NCBI GenBank assembly: GCA_943330235.2
Contig: CALQGY020000002.1
Coordinates: forward strand, 21,592-85,591
Length of the DNA stretch: 64,000 nt
Direction of reading: 5' to 3'
Origin: Candidatus Kuenenia stuttgartensis
GTDB lineage: Bacteria > Gemmatimonadota > Gemmatimonadetes > Gemmatimonadales > Gemmatimonadaceae
The notes under the pieces were generated by a model, which made no database searches, was not told the DNA's origin, and saw only the letters and a list, made by a program, of their open reading frames with translations. A program made the translations under genes and the position numbers. Positions 50,878 through 58,266 of this stretch are shown here, in pieces; position 1 is the stretch's first letter, and every line of letters begins with the position of its first letter.

Positions 50878-51678
50878 GTGTCCACACATGAACCGCTGGT
50901 TTCGCCGCACGCTGATGCGCTGGCGCGCCTTCGTCTCGATGGCAAGGTGGCGATTGTCACCGGTGGGACCCGCGGCATCGGCCTCGCCATCGCGACCACG
51001 CTGGCCCGCTCCGGTGCGAAGGTCGCGATCTCCAGCCGCAAGGCGGAGCATGTGGACGCGGCCGTGAAGGTGTTGCGGGACGAGGGCCACGACGTGGTCG
51101 GCATTGTCGCGCACATGGGGAAGGCGGCGGATGCGCATGCGGTCGCCGCGCGCACCGTCGAGCACTTTGACGGCATTGACATCATCGTCAACAACGCGGC
51201 CACCAACCCGATCTTTGGACCGCTCCACCAAGCGGGCGATGACGCGTTTGATAAGATCTTCGCCGTGAACCTGAAGGGGCCGCTGGAGTTGTGTCGCACG
51301 GCGCACAGCGTGATGGCGCAGCGCGGCGGCGGCTCCATCGTGAACATCGCGAGCATCGGTGGCGTATCCCCCGAAGCCGGACTGGGACTCTACAGCGTCA
51401 GCAAGGCCGCGTTGATCTCGCTGACCAAGGTCATGGCGCAGGAGTGGGGCGCCGAGGGTATTCGCGCCAACGTGATCTGCCCGGGGCTGATCAAAACGAA
51501 GTTCAGTCAGGCGCTGTGGGACGATGAGCACATCAAGAACCAAGTGCTGGGCCACCAACCCATCCGCCGTATCGGTGCGCCCGATGACGTGGCGGGGCTG
51601 GCGCTGTTCCTCGCCTCGGAGGCGTCGTCGTATTGCACCGGCAGCGTGTACATGGTGGACGGCGGGTATCTCTCGTGA
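50878..51678 (+). CDS. Short-chain dehydrogenase/reductase
   Basis: A classical NAD(P)-dependent SDR of 266 residues. The coenzyme loop TGGTRGIG is near residue 29, NNAATNP stabilises the fold, and the catalytic Ser is in NIASIGG with YSVSK giving Tyr and Lys. It resembles DHRS4-like and 3-oxoacyl reductases. The start is GTG 50878 with AGGA seven bases upstream. Its stop overlaps the GTG of the acyl-CoA dehydrogenase gene, so it opens a four-gene operon of hydroxy- or fatty-acid metabolism. Confidence 0.88.
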   Translation: MSTHEPLVSPHADALARLRLDGKVAIVTGGTRGIGLAIATTLARSGAKVAISSRKAEHVDAAVKVLRDEGHDVVGIVAHMGKAADAHAVAARTVEHFDGIDIIVNNAATNPIFGPLHQAGDDAFDKIFAVNLKGPLELCRTAHSVMAQRGGGSIVNIASIGGVSPEAGLGLYSVSKAALISLTKVMAQEWGAEGIRANVICPGLIKTKFSQALWDDEHIKNQVLGHQPIRRIGAPDDVAGLALFLASEASSYCTGSVYMVDGGYLS

Positions 51679-52898
51679 GCGCAGGCGCTGTGGTATCGGC
51701 GGACGAGTTAACGCTGTTGCTGGCGACGGCGCGTCGATTCGTCCGGGAGGAGTTGGTGCCACGCGAGGCCGAGTTGCTGCGTGCGCCGTGGGCTGAAGCC
51801 GAACCGGTGCTGGCGTCGTTGCGCGTGAAGGCCCGCGCGCTGGGACTCTGGGCGCCGTTCTTACCGGAGTCGCTGGGCGGCGTGGATTTGCCGCTCGACG
51901 CCTATGCGCGGCTGTCGGAAGTGCTGGGCTGGACGCCCTTCGGACACTACGTCTGCAATTGCCAGGCGCCTGACGTCGGCAACATGGAACTGCTGCTGCA
52001 GTTCGGGACCGCTGCGCAGCGCGTGGAGTTTCTCGAACCGCTGGCGCGCGGTGATGTGCGCAGCTGCTTTGCTATGACTGAACCGGAACATGCGGGCTCC
52101 AATCCGGTGGTCATGTCCACGCGGGCGGTGCGCGACGGTGATGCGTTCGTGCTCAACGGGCACAAGTGGTTTACCTCCTCCGCCGACGGCGCCGCTTTCG
52201 CGGTGGTGATGGCCGTGACCGATCCGGACGCCGCGGTGCCGCATCAACGGGCGAGCCAACTGCTGGTGCCGCTCACCACGCCCGGCTACACGCACGTCCG
52301 CAATATCTCCGTGATGGGCGAAGCCGGCGGCGGCTGGGTGAGCCACGCCGAAGTGCGCTTCGATAATGTGCGCGTGCCGGTGGCCAATCTACTCGGCCCG
52401 CAGGGCGCCGGCTTTGCGTTGGCGCAGGAGCGGCTGGGGCCGGGACGTATTCATCATTGCATGCGCTGGATCGGCATCTGTGAGCGCGCGTTCGACTTGA
52501 TGTGCCGGTATGTCGCCACGCGTGAGATCGCGCCGGGCGAACTGCTGGCCGGCAAACAGGCGGTGCAGTTCTGGATTGCCGAATCACGCATTGAGATTCA
52601 TGCCGCGCGTCTGATGGTGCTGGACGCGGCCTCGCGCATTGCGCGAGAAGGGCAGGAGGCCGCGCGCGAGGAGATCGCGTACATCAAGGTGTTTGTGGCG
52701 GGCACGTTGCAGCGCGTGCTCGACCGCGCCATTCAGGCGCATGGCGCGCTTGGCGTGACCGACGATACACCGCTGGCGTGGTGGTATCGGCATGAACGTG
52801 CGTCGCGCATTTATGACGGCGCCGACGAAGTGCACAAGACGGTCATCGCGCGACGCGCGCTCAAGCCGTATCTCCCCGCGCGTGGGGCTGCGCGATGA
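51675..52898 (+). CDS. Acyl-CoA dehydrogenase (ACAD10/11-like)
   Basis: An FAD-dependent acyl-CoA dehydrogenase of 407 residues. FAMTEPEHAGSNP and HKWFTSSADGA are the usual flavin and substrate blocks, with the RLGPGRIHHCMRWIGICERAF region and IQAHGALGVTDDTPLA at the C-terminal FAD half. The sequence pattern and the neighbouring APH-type kinase gene point to the ACAD10/ACAD11 group, in which a kinase and a dehydrogenase cooperate on 4-hydroxyacyl-CoA. GTG 51675 overlaps the SDR stop (GTGA). Confidence 0.85.
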   Translation: MSAGAVVSADELTLLLATARRFVREELVPREAELLRAPWAEAEPVLASLRVKARALGLWAPFLPESLGGVDLPLDAYARLSEVLGWTPFGHYVCNCQAPDVGNMELLLQFGTAAQRVEFLEPLARGDVRSCFAMTEPEHAGSNPVVMSTRAVRDGDAFVLNGHKWFTSSADGAAFAVVMAVTDPDAAVPHQRASQLLVPLTTPGYTHVRNISVMGEAGGGWVSHAEVRFDNVRVPVANLLGPQGAGFALAQERLGPGRIHHCMRWIGICERAFDLMCRYVATREIAPGELLAGKQAVQFWIAESRIEIHAARLMVLDAASRIAREGQEAAREEIAYIKVFVAGTLQRVLDRAIQAHGALGVTDDTPLAWWYRHERASRIYDGADEVHKTVIARRALKPYLPARGAAR

Positions 52899-52929
52899 AT
52901 CACATCATGCCTCGCGTGGACACGAGCGT

Positions 52930-54030
52930 ATGATGCCGATCCGCGACGATACCGTCCTCACGCGCCCCAATGAAACGGTGGATCTGGAACGCCTGCGCAC
53001 GTGGCTACAATCCACCGTGCCGGAAGTCCTGCCGGCCGGGACGCATCTGGAGGTTCGCCAGTTCCCGTCCGGATTCTCCAATCTCACCTACCGTGTCACG
53101 CTGGCCAGCGAGGACGGGGATCGCGCGTATGTGTTACGTCGCCCGCCGCGCGGGGTGAAGCCCGGTGTCGCACATGACATGGCCCGCGAGTTTGGCATTC
53201 TCTCGGCGCTGCATCCGCTCGGCGTCCCGGTGCCACGCCCCGTCGCCTACTGCGAGGATGTGTCAGTGGTTGGGGCACCGTTCTACCTGATGGCGTACGT
53301 CGACGGCGTCATCTTGCGTGGATCGGTGCCGACCGATCTGCGCGCCGATACGGGCGTCTCGTCGGATAGTGTGCGCGCCCTCTCGCACACGTTCGTCTCC
53401 ACGCTGACGCAGGTCCACGCGGTGGATGTGCGCGAAGGACCGCTGTCCACCTTGGGGCGTCCCGACGGCTATGTCCAACGACAGGTGGAGGGATGGGCAC
53501 GGCGCTGGCAGGCCGCGCGCACGGACGCGGTGCCCGATCTCGAGCGCGTCGCGTCGTGGCTCGATGCCCATCGTCCGCCCGATCGGGATGTGGCGTTGGT
53601 GCATAACGACTTCAAGTTTGACAATCTCGTGCTGGACCATCGCACCATGCGTGACGTGGTGGCGATCCTCGACTGGGAGATGGCCACGATCGGCGATCCG
53701 CTCATGGACGTGGGGACCTCGCTGGCCTACTGGGTGCAAGCCGGCGATGCGCCGATCTTCCGTGCGCTGGGGCTTGGCATCACGGCCCTTGCGGGCAGCT
53801 TCACGCGCGCGGAGTTGGTGCAGGCGTACGGGATGGCCAGTGGCCGTGATGTGAGCGATGCGGTGTTCTACTACGCCTTTGGTTTGTTCAAGGTGGCGGT
53901 GATCGCGCAGCAGATCTATGCGCGGCACCTGCAGGGGCTCACCGCCGACCCGCGCTTCGCCGCATTGGGTGATGTCGTGCAGGCGCTGGGTGGAGCGGCC
54001 ACTGCGGCGATTGATCGCGGCGATCTCTGA
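52930..54030 (+). CDS. APH-family phosphotransferase (ACAD-linked)
   Basis: A kinase-like protein of 366 residues in the aminoglycoside phosphotransferase/choline kinase fold. The catalytic loop is VHNDFKFDNLVLD (HxDxxxxN) and the metal site ILDWEMATIGDP, with GFSNLTYRV as the nucleotide loop and YVLRRPPRG carrying the ATP Lys region. Homologues occur fused to acyl-CoA dehydrogenase in ACAD10 and ACAD11, and as LvaA of the Pseudomonas levulinate pathway, where they phosphorylate 4-hydroxyacyl-CoA. The start is ATG 52930, 31 bases after the dehydrogenase stop. Confidence 0.85.
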   Translation: MMPIRDDTVLTRPNETVDLERLRTWLQSTVPEVLPAGTHLEVRQFPSGFSNLTYRVTLASEDGDRAYVLRRPPRGVKPGVAHDMAREFGILSALHPLGVPVPRPVAYCEDVSVVGAPFYLMAYVDGVILRGSVPTDLRADTGVSSDSVRALSHTFVSTLTQVHAVDVREGPLSTLGRPDGYVQRQVEGWARRWQAARTDAVPDLERVASWLDAHRPPDRDVALVHNDFKFDNLVLDHRTMRDVVAILDWEMATIGDPLMDVGTSLAYWVQAGDAPIFRALGLGITALAGSFTRAELVQAYGMASGRDVSDAVFYYAFGLFKVAVIAQQIYARHLQGLTADPRFAALGDVVQALGGAATAAIDRGDL

Positions 54031-54036
54031 ACCCGC

Positions 54037-54579
54037 GTGACACCTCGTGAGCTCGCGCCCGTGCCCGCGCTGCTGATCCGCTTCAAGCGTCATCCCGATG
54101 CGTCGGCCAGCATCACGTGTACGCGCGCCAACGGGTCGGTCACGTGGCAACGCCAGCGCGGACAGCTTGGTGTGGTGTTTCCGCCGCACGATCTCACGCA
54201 CTATGCAGTAGAAACCACGTTGGGCTATCGCCGCGGCTTTTACGGACTGCTGGCTGAGGGCTGGGAGATCACCGACTTCGCCAAGCCGTGGCCGCGTGGC
54301 CCCATTCCGGACGAAGCGTTGGACGTGGAGCTCATCGTGGGGTTTCTCGACGCCGAGCGTCGCCAGGGCATTCGCTGGACAGCGGAGGAGTTCGCGCAGC
54401 ACGCCGACACGTTCGTGGCGTCGCGCGCGGCCACTCGGCACGAGGTGCCCCGCGAGGTCCCTCGGCCACTGCGCGTGTTAACGGCGGACGAGTTGGAGCG
54501 CGTGCGCGCCTGTCGAGATGCTCTGCTGCAGCAGTGGCGCGCTATCGCCGCGGGCGAGGAGATGGTGCTGACCTTCTGA
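54037..54579 (+). CDS. Unknown protein, last gene of the SDR-ACAD-kinase operon
   Basis: A 180-residue, probably cytoplasmic protein that I do not recognise. The first half is beta-rich with LIRFKRHPDASASITC and VVFPPHDLTHYAVETTLGY, including an HDxxH motif (HDLTH). The second half is helical (IVGFLDAERRQG, ELERVRACRDALLQQW). It starts at GTG 54037, six bases after the kinase stop, so it is probably translated from the same mRNA. By position it could be a partner of the kinase, but sequence gives no proof. Confidence 0.6.
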   Translation: MTPRELAPVPALLIRFKRHPDASASITCTRANGSVTWQRQRGQLGVVFPPHDLTHYAVETTLGYRRGFYGLLAEGWEITDFAKPWPRGPIPDEALDVELIVGFLDAERRQGIRWTAEEFAQHADTFVASRAATRHEVPREVPRPLRVLTADELERVRACRDALLQQWRAIAAGEEMVLTF

Positions 54580-54582
54580 GCG

Positions 54583-54606
54583 CGCGCGGCGATCATCCGC
54601 CGCGCG
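54583..54606. terminator. Bidirectional hairpin between convergent operons
   Basis: CGCGCGGCG, loop ATCATC, CGCCGCGCG: a 9-bp perfect stem three bases after the plus-strand stop and 18 bases from the end of the minus-strand thiolase gene. Confidence 0.55.
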
Positions 54607-54624
54607 CGTGGTCGTGCATGCCGT

Positions 54625-55797
54625 TTACGAGCGCGCGTACACCTCAAAAATCCCCGCCGCGCCCATCCCGCCGCCGATGCACATCGTCACCATGCCGTAG
54701 CCACCGCCGCGACGCGCCAGTTCGTGCACGAGCTGCGTGGTGAGCTTCGCGCCGGTGGCGCCCAACGGATGGCCCAGCGCCAACGCGCCGCCGTTCACGT
54801 TGATGATGCTGCGGTCCATGTCCAATTCCTTGATGACCGCGAGCGCCTGCGCGGCAAACGCCTCGTTGAACTCGATCAGCTTGAGATCGGCGAGGGTAAG
54901 CCCCGCACGGGCGAGTGCTTTGGGTACGGCCTTGATGGGGCCGACGCCCATGATGTCCGGATCAACGCCGGCCGTCGCAAAACTGACAAAACGCGCGAGT
55001 GGTGTGAGCCCCAACGTCTTCGCACGATCGGCGCTCATCAGCAGCACGGCGGCCGCGCCGTCGGAGTACGGACTCGCGTTGCCGGCCGTGACGGTGCCCG
55101 TCGGCGAGAACGCGGGCCGTAGCTTCGCTAATCCTTCCACCGTGGTGTCGGCGCGCGGGCACTCGTCGGTGTCGAACATCACCTCGGTGACCGTCTTCGT
55201 CGCGCCCTTCCATGCGAACCGCTGCACCGGGATCGGCACGATTTCGGGTGCGAAGACCTTGTTCGCGATGGCCACGACCGCCTTCTGCTGACTGTCGTAC
55301 GCGAACTGGTCCTGCTGCTCGCGCGTGATCTCCCATCGCCGTGCCACGCGTTCGGCGGTAAAGCCCATGCCGATGTAGCTCTCGGTGATGTCAGGCGAGA
55401 GGCGCGCGTTGTATCCCGACATCGGCACCTGCGACATCATCTCGATGCCGCCGGCCATGACGGTGTCGCCCATACCCGCCATGATGGCCTGCGCGCCGTA
55501 GGCCACCGCCTGCAACCCGGACGAACAAAACCGATTGACCGTCGCCGCAGAGGTTTCCACCGGCAGTCCGCCGCGCAGCCACGCGAGTCGCGCGTGATTG
55601 AGCCCCTGCGAGGCTTCCGGCATGGCACAGCCCCACTGCACATCTTCGATGCCCGCTGCGTCGATACCTGCCCGCGCGATGGCTGCCTTCATAACGGTGG
55701 ATGAGATATCCACCGGATGCACGCCGGCCAGCGATCCGTCGGCCTTCCCACGGCCCACGGCGCTACGCACGGCGCTGACGATCACGACCTCGTTCAT
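54625..55797 (-). CDS. fadA: Acetyl-CoA acyltransferase (thiolase)
   Basis: A thiolase of 390 residues that cleaves 3-oxoacyl-CoA in the last step of beta-oxidation. The acylated Cys is in VNRFCSSGLQ, the His in GGALALGHPLGATGA and the second Cys in CIGGGMGAA; EFNEAFAAQ is also present. All catalytic residues are intact. GGAGA lies seven bases before ATG 55797. The multifunctional FadN-type gene ends 40 bases upstream, so the two are one operon; this partner makes FadA more likely than a biosynthetic AtoB role. Confidence 0.92.
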   Translation of the reverse strand: MNEVVIVSAVRSAVGRGKADGSLAGVHPVDISSTVMKAAIARAGIDAAGIEDVQWGCAMPEASQGLNHARLAWLRGGLPVETSAATVNRFCSSGLQAVAYGAQAIMAGMGDTVMAGGIEMMSQVPMSGYNARLSPDITESYIGMGFTAERVARRWEITREQQDQFAYDSQQKAVVAIANKVFAPEIVPIPVQRFAWKGATKTVTEVMFDTDECPRADTTVEGLAKLRPAFSPTGTVTAGNASPYSDGAAAVLLMSADRAKTLGLTPLARFVSFATAGVDPDIMGVGPIKAVPKALARAGLTLADLKLIEFNEAFAAQALAVIKELDMDRSIINVNGGALALGHPLGATGAKLTTQLVHELARRGGGYGMVTMCIGGGMGAAGIFEVYARS

Positions 55798-55837
55798 GGC
55801 GATCTCTCCGTATGGCGATGCGACAGCGTACGCGCGC

Positions 55838-58147
55838 TCAATTGCGCAGCGGCTTGCCGGTCTTGAGGGTGTATGCGATGCGTTCCTGCGTTTCCTTCGT
55901 ACCGAGAAGGCTGAGGAACTGCTCGCGCTCGAGGTCGAGAATGTCCTGTTCGGTGACGTCGCGCGGTGTGCCATCACCGCCGCACAACACGTACGCGACG
56001 GCGCGTCCAACGCGTACGTCGTGCGCGGACGCCTGTCCGGCTTCCTTGGCGGCCCACAGCGCGTATTCGAGGTTGCCCACGCCGTCGCGGCCGAGCGCGC
56101 GTACCGACCGCTCCAGCGGCGGGAGATAGCCCGGCGCCAAGTCGAGCACGCGCTGCTTCGCGTCGGCAATCTGATGATCGCGGTTCATGCTGACGCGATC
56201 CCGCTCACGCAGGAATCCGAACGCGCGCGCTTCGAATGCCGAGGTGCTCGTGCTCGCGAACGCGATGAGCTTGAACGCCCGCTTCACGGCCGCGAAGTAA
56301 TCCACCTCTTCGTAGTTCGCGAGTTCGCCGGTGAAGCGCATCAGCAGTTCCTTCGTGCCGCCGCCGCCCGGCAGCAGGCCAACGCCAGCTTCCACGAGCC
56401 CCATATAGGTCTCAGCGTGTGCCTGCACCGCATCGGCGTGCAACGTGAACTCGGCGCCACCACCCAGCGTCATGCCAGCCGGTGCAACCACCACCGGGAA
56501 CGGTGCGCGACGAATGGACATCACGCTGTCCTGGAACGCTTTGCACGAGAGGGCAATGTCATCCCACGCGCCAGCCGAGACGGCAAACGACACGAGGGAG
56601 AGATCCGCACCGACGCTGAACGCGCGCGGATCTTCGTTGCCGATCACGAGGCCGTTAAAGCCCAATCGCTGGACTTTCGTGATCGCGCTCTCGAGTCCTT
56701 TGAGCACGCCCTCGCCCAGCGAATTCATCTTGCTGCGGAATTCGAAGCACGCGACGCCGTCGCCCAAATCGATGAGGCGCGACAGCCCGTTGTCGTCGAG
56801 CACCTTACCGCTGGCCGCCAACCCCGCGAGCGCAATGCGCCCGGGAATGCCCGGGATAGGCTCGTAGCTGTGGTGGTACGTGAGGTACTCGCCGTTGCGA
56901 TAGAATCGCTCGCCCGCCGCTTCCAACAGCAGTGGCATGCTATCGCCACGCTCGGCGAATTGTGCGCGCAGCCAATCCAGCCCCAGCGCGTCCATGATCT
57001 GAAACGGGCCCGCTTCCCAGCCGTAGCCCCACTCCATGGCGCGGTCGATGGCCACGATGTCGTACGACAGCTGCGCGGCCAGCGTCAGCGTGTAGTGCGC
57101 CGCATCCAGCAGATGATCGCGTACGAACGCGCCGTGCGCGCCCGTCATTGCCTTCGCGGCGGGGAGTCGCTGCGCGATGGGCAAGCGAATGGCCTGGCCG
57201 ATATCGCCGCCTTCCAGCCGCTGCTGCGGCACGTAGTGCTTGGTCTTCCAGTCGTACGTCAGCGTGCCGGTCTTGGTCTTCGTGTAGAACCCGCCGCCGG
57301 TCTTGTCGCCCAACTTCCCCTGCGACACCAGCTCCAGCATCCACGACGGCAGCGAGAAATCCTCGCCGGTAGCGCCCCCGATGCCCTTGGTGACATGGGC
57401 GAGGACATCAAGCCCCGAGAGGTCGCCGGTGCGGAACGTCGCGGTGCGGGCGCGTCCCATCAGCGAGCCGGTCAGGCCGTCCACTTCATCGATGGTGAGC
57501 CCGTGCTCTTCCATGCGACGCATGGTGCCCACCATGCCATACACGCCGAGGCGGTTGGCAATAAACCCCGGCACATCCTTCGCGATGACGATGCCCTTAC
57601 CGAGCGTGCGCTCGGCGAACTCGCGCATCGCGCCGATCACCGCCGGATCCGTCTCGGGCGTGGGGATGATCTCGAGGAGATGCATGTAGCGCGGCGGATT
57701 GAAAAAATGCGTGCCGAGAAACCGGCGACGGAATTTTTCACCGCGTCCCTCGAGCAGCACCGACATCGGGATGCCCGAGGTATTCGACGCGATGATGGCC
57801 GTTGGCTTCATGAGCGCTTCGATGCGCGCAAACAGCTGCTGCTTGGGCTCGGGGAGCTCGATGATCGCTTCGCAGATCCAGTCGCAGTCGGCGAGCCACG
57901 CGAGATGATCCTCGGTGTTGCCGGTGCGCACCCGCTGCACCGCGGCGGCTTCCATGAAGGCGGCCGGCTTGGCCTTGGCGGACTTGGCGAGTCCGGTCTT
58001 GGCGGGGGCGCTGCGGTTGGGCGACGCCGGATCCGGGTCGCCGGGGATGTCGAGCAACACGACACGGCAACCCGCAGAAGCGGCGAGAGCGGCAATGCCG
58101 CTCCCCATCGCACCAGCGCCTACCACGCCGACGGTTGTCACACGCAT
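55838..58147 (-). CDS. 3-hydroxyacyl-CoA dehydrogenase/enoyl-CoA hydratase, FadN type
   Basis: A bifunctional beta-oxidation enzyme of 769 residues. The dehydrogenase comes first: VGVVGAGAMGSGIA for NAD, IASNTSGIPMSVL, GTHFFNPPRYMHLLE with the catalytic His, and KDVPGFIANRLG. A crotonase-type hydratase domain follows (about 450-700), with GADLSLVSFA, PAGMTLGGGAEF and MGLVEAGVGLLPGGGGTKE. This order, dehydrogenase then hydratase, is that of Bacillus FadN, opposite to E. coli FadB. It starts ATG 58147 with GGAG ten bases upstream. The thiolase follows. Confidence 0.9.
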   Translation of the reverse strand: MRVTTVGVVGAGAMGSGIAALAASAGCRVVLLDIPGDPDPASPNRSAPAKTGLAKSAKAKPAAFMEAAAVQRVRTGNTEDHLAWLADCDWICEAIIELPEPKQQLFARIEALMKPTAIIASNTSGIPMSVLLEGRGEKFRRRFLGTHFFNPPRYMHLLEIIPTPETDPAVIGAMREFAERTLGKGIVIAKDVPGFIANRLGVYGMVGTMRRMEEHGLTIDEVDGLTGSLMGRARTATFRTGDLSGLDVLAHVTKGIGGATGEDFSLPSWMLELVSQGKLGDKTGGGFYTKTKTGTLTYDWKTKHYVPQQRLEGGDIGQAIRLPIAQRLPAAKAMTGAHGAFVRDHLLDAAHYTLTLAAQLSYDIVAIDRAMEWGYGWEAGPFQIMDALGLDWLRAQFAERGDSMPLLLEAAGERFYRNGEYLTYHHSYEPIPGIPGRIALAGLAASGKVLDDNGLSRLIDLGDGVACFEFRSKMNSLGEGVLKGLESAITKVQRLGFNGLVIGNEDPRAFSVGADLSLVSFAVSAGAWDDIALSCKAFQDSVMSIRRAPFPVVVAPAGMTLGGGAEFTLHADAVQAHAETYMGLVEAGVGLLPGGGGTKELLMRFTGELANYEEVDYFAAVKRAFKLIAFASTSTSAFEARAFGFLRERDRVSMNRDHQIADAKQRVLDLAPGYLPPLERSVRALGRDGVGNLEYALWAAKEAGQASAHDVRVGRAVAYVLCGGDGTPRDVTEQDILDLEREQFLSLLGTKETQERIAYTLKTGKPLRN

Positions 58148-58217
58148 TCGGGAAATGCTCCGGAGAAGGGATACCGGAAAATCCCGTCACGGGCGTCGCG
58201 GCGGAAGGGGTCAGGCG

Positions 58218-58240
58218 GAAAAATATGACGGTTGCGTCAT
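58218..58240 (-). terminator. Rho-independent terminator after the DUF5916 gene
   Basis: Read on the minus strand: ATGACG, loop CAAC, CGTCAT, then ATTTTT. It is the only hairpin I saw in the window with a proper T tract. It follows the DUF5916 gene and precedes fadN. Confidence 0.6.
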
Positions 58241-58245
58241 GTTCA

Positions 58246-58259
58246 GGTCGCCGGCGACC
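58246..58259. repeat. 14-bp perfect palindrome
   Basis: GGTCGCCGGCGACC, seven bases after the DUF5916 gene stop and just before the T-tract terminator. It may add to termination. Confidence 0.5.
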
Positions 58260-58266
58260 GCCCGAG

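Noticed and set aside
55598..58228. 876-codon plus-strand frame over the thiolase and FadN genes
   Set aside because: It is antisense to two enzymes with complete active sites; long shadows are expected at this GC content.
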